Assembly: GCF_011397635.1 (NCBI RefSeq)
Contig: NC_064775.1
Coordinates: 11,744,952 to 11,808,951, forward strand
Source: Epinephelus fuscoguttatus
Lineage: Eukaryota > Chordata > Actinopteri > Perciformes > Serranidae
Direction: 5' to 3'
DNA length: 64,000 bases
A program made the position numbers and the translations under genes. The notes below the pieces were generated by a model. It made no database searches. It worked only from the letters and a program-made list of their open reading frames with translations, and was not told the DNA's origin. How positions within the stretch are numbered: position 1 is the first letter of the stretch; every line of letters begins with the position of its first letter. Of this stretch, positions 63,031 through 64,000 are shown in pieces.

Positions 63031-63409
63031 GTGAGTCACACACACAAACACCCATAAAGACAGCCTCTCCACCTCACTCCATGTGTCTGTTTTTATATCT
63101 GTGAATAGGTCATTTTGAAATAAATAAAAATCAGAAAAAGGTGGCGAGAAAAAGAGCACCGCCTACAGAAAGTCAAACTATATAAACAGAGAAGATGGCA
63201 TCACACGCCCACACTTGGTTGACTGACAAAATCTCTTCTTTGAAGAGCAGAGCAAAAACGGCGCAAGTATAAACAATCATCTAATTTTATGACCACCATA
63301 ACGGTCCATGTGTGGGGAATACTAAACTTCAGACAGGTTTAATTTCACTTTTAGGGGCAGTCGGGCCCTAGAAAGCCCACACACTGACACAGGTGCATAG
63401 ACACACACA

Positions 63410-63449
<40 letters not shown>

Positions 63450-64000
63450 TGTATGCACGATTTCAATCCAGTGTCTCTGTTTTTCTGTGTGTGTGTGCTG
63501 GTCTCCCTGGAGCTGATAGGGCCCTATCATACACACCATCTGCTCAGCCAGTCCCAATCCTCCACTGATACTGTCAGCATTTCCAACTGGGCGCCAGGCG
63601 ATGCCAAAGCCTGCTCTACACACACATACACACTGTACACAAGCCTGTTATTTTTCCAGAAAGGCATCAAAATTCACTAAACTGTTTTTCCACAGCAGTT
63701 TTACTATCAGTACACAGTTAGTAACATCTGACAAATCCATGTTCTCACTTTATAGAGCTCTTAGGTTGCCGTTTAAACAAATATAGTACAATCTTCATGC
63801 CTTCGCCATCCAAGCGACTCTGATCCAAGCCCATCTGCCAGGTCTCCCCTCTGTGAACAGCTTTGAAAACTCGATTTTATATCTCCCCTTGTGCTGCTCC
63901 CTTAGGTTACTGTAAGTCAGCATGCATGATGTACTCTAGCCTACGAACTAAGGAGGGTAGCTGTCAGTCCACATCTTAGCTCAACAGCCCCTCCACTTCA
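63031..64000 (+). other. mgat5 intron (5' end)
   Basis: The donor is gtgagt at 63031, after the KIK codons. The interval contains (CA)n at 63411-63447 and no further exon before the window ends. Confidence 0.8.
63411..63447. repeat. (CA)n microsatellite
   Basis: This CA tract lies in the last visible mgat5 intron, flanked by acacagacac variants. Confidence 0.96.

Overview
The window is genomic DNA from a ray-finned fish, most likely a percomorph teleost. Genes are intron-rich with GT-AG splice sites, introns can be as short as about 110 bp, and CA/GT microsatellites are frequent. Dispersed foldback and hAT-type elements are of the kind common in teleost genomes. The exons assemble into clear orthologues of vertebrate genes. 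There is no bacterial, viral or CRISPR content.

Four protein-coding genes lie in the order xkr6-like (+, 3' part), enpp4 (-, complete), clic5 (+, complete, two alternative first coding exons) and mgat5 (+, 5' part, running off the right edge). Positions 1-2427 hold the last three coding exons of an XK-related membrane protein. Positions 3-11 kb are repeat-rich 3' UTR or intergenic DNA. Positions 11.2-15.8 kb hold enpp4 on the minus strand, tail-to-tail with xkr6; its seven coding exons give 454 residues with all metal and nucleophile residues intact. Its likely promoter is at about 17.6-18.0 kb. Positions 19.1-29.1 kb hold clic5, head-to-head with enpp4. It makes a p64-like long form (404 aa) and a short form (248 aa) from different first exons. 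From 31.1 kb onward is mgat5: a CpG-rich first exon, an 11.9-kb leader intron, a coding exon with an upstream-ORF-rich leader, and two further coding exons reaching 63,030. The catalytic domain lies beyond the window.

The genes do not form a pathway. XKR proteins are plasma-membrane proteins of the scramblase family. ENPP4 is a type I surface dinucleotide hydrolase. CLIC5 is a redox-sensitive cytoskeleton/membrane protein. MGAT5 is the Golgi enzyme that makes beta-1,6-branched N-glycans. The enpp4/clic5 divergent pair matches the arrangement known on human 6p21.1. The xkr6 and mgat5 neighbours are on other human chromosomes (8p and 2q), so the flanks look rearranged in the fish lineage.

I saw no convincing undescribed gene system. 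The most unusual structures are: a hairpin minisatellite with paired arm changes and a 137-bp higher-order unit (4.1-4.4 kb); GT repeats at both ends of a clic5 intron; a tyrosine-motif and poly-serine/acidic clic5 N-terminus; several upstream ORFs in the mgat5 leader; a 30-bp CCAAT-bearing tandem array in an mgat5 intron; and a 1,039-bp hAT element with a perfect 8-bp target duplication.
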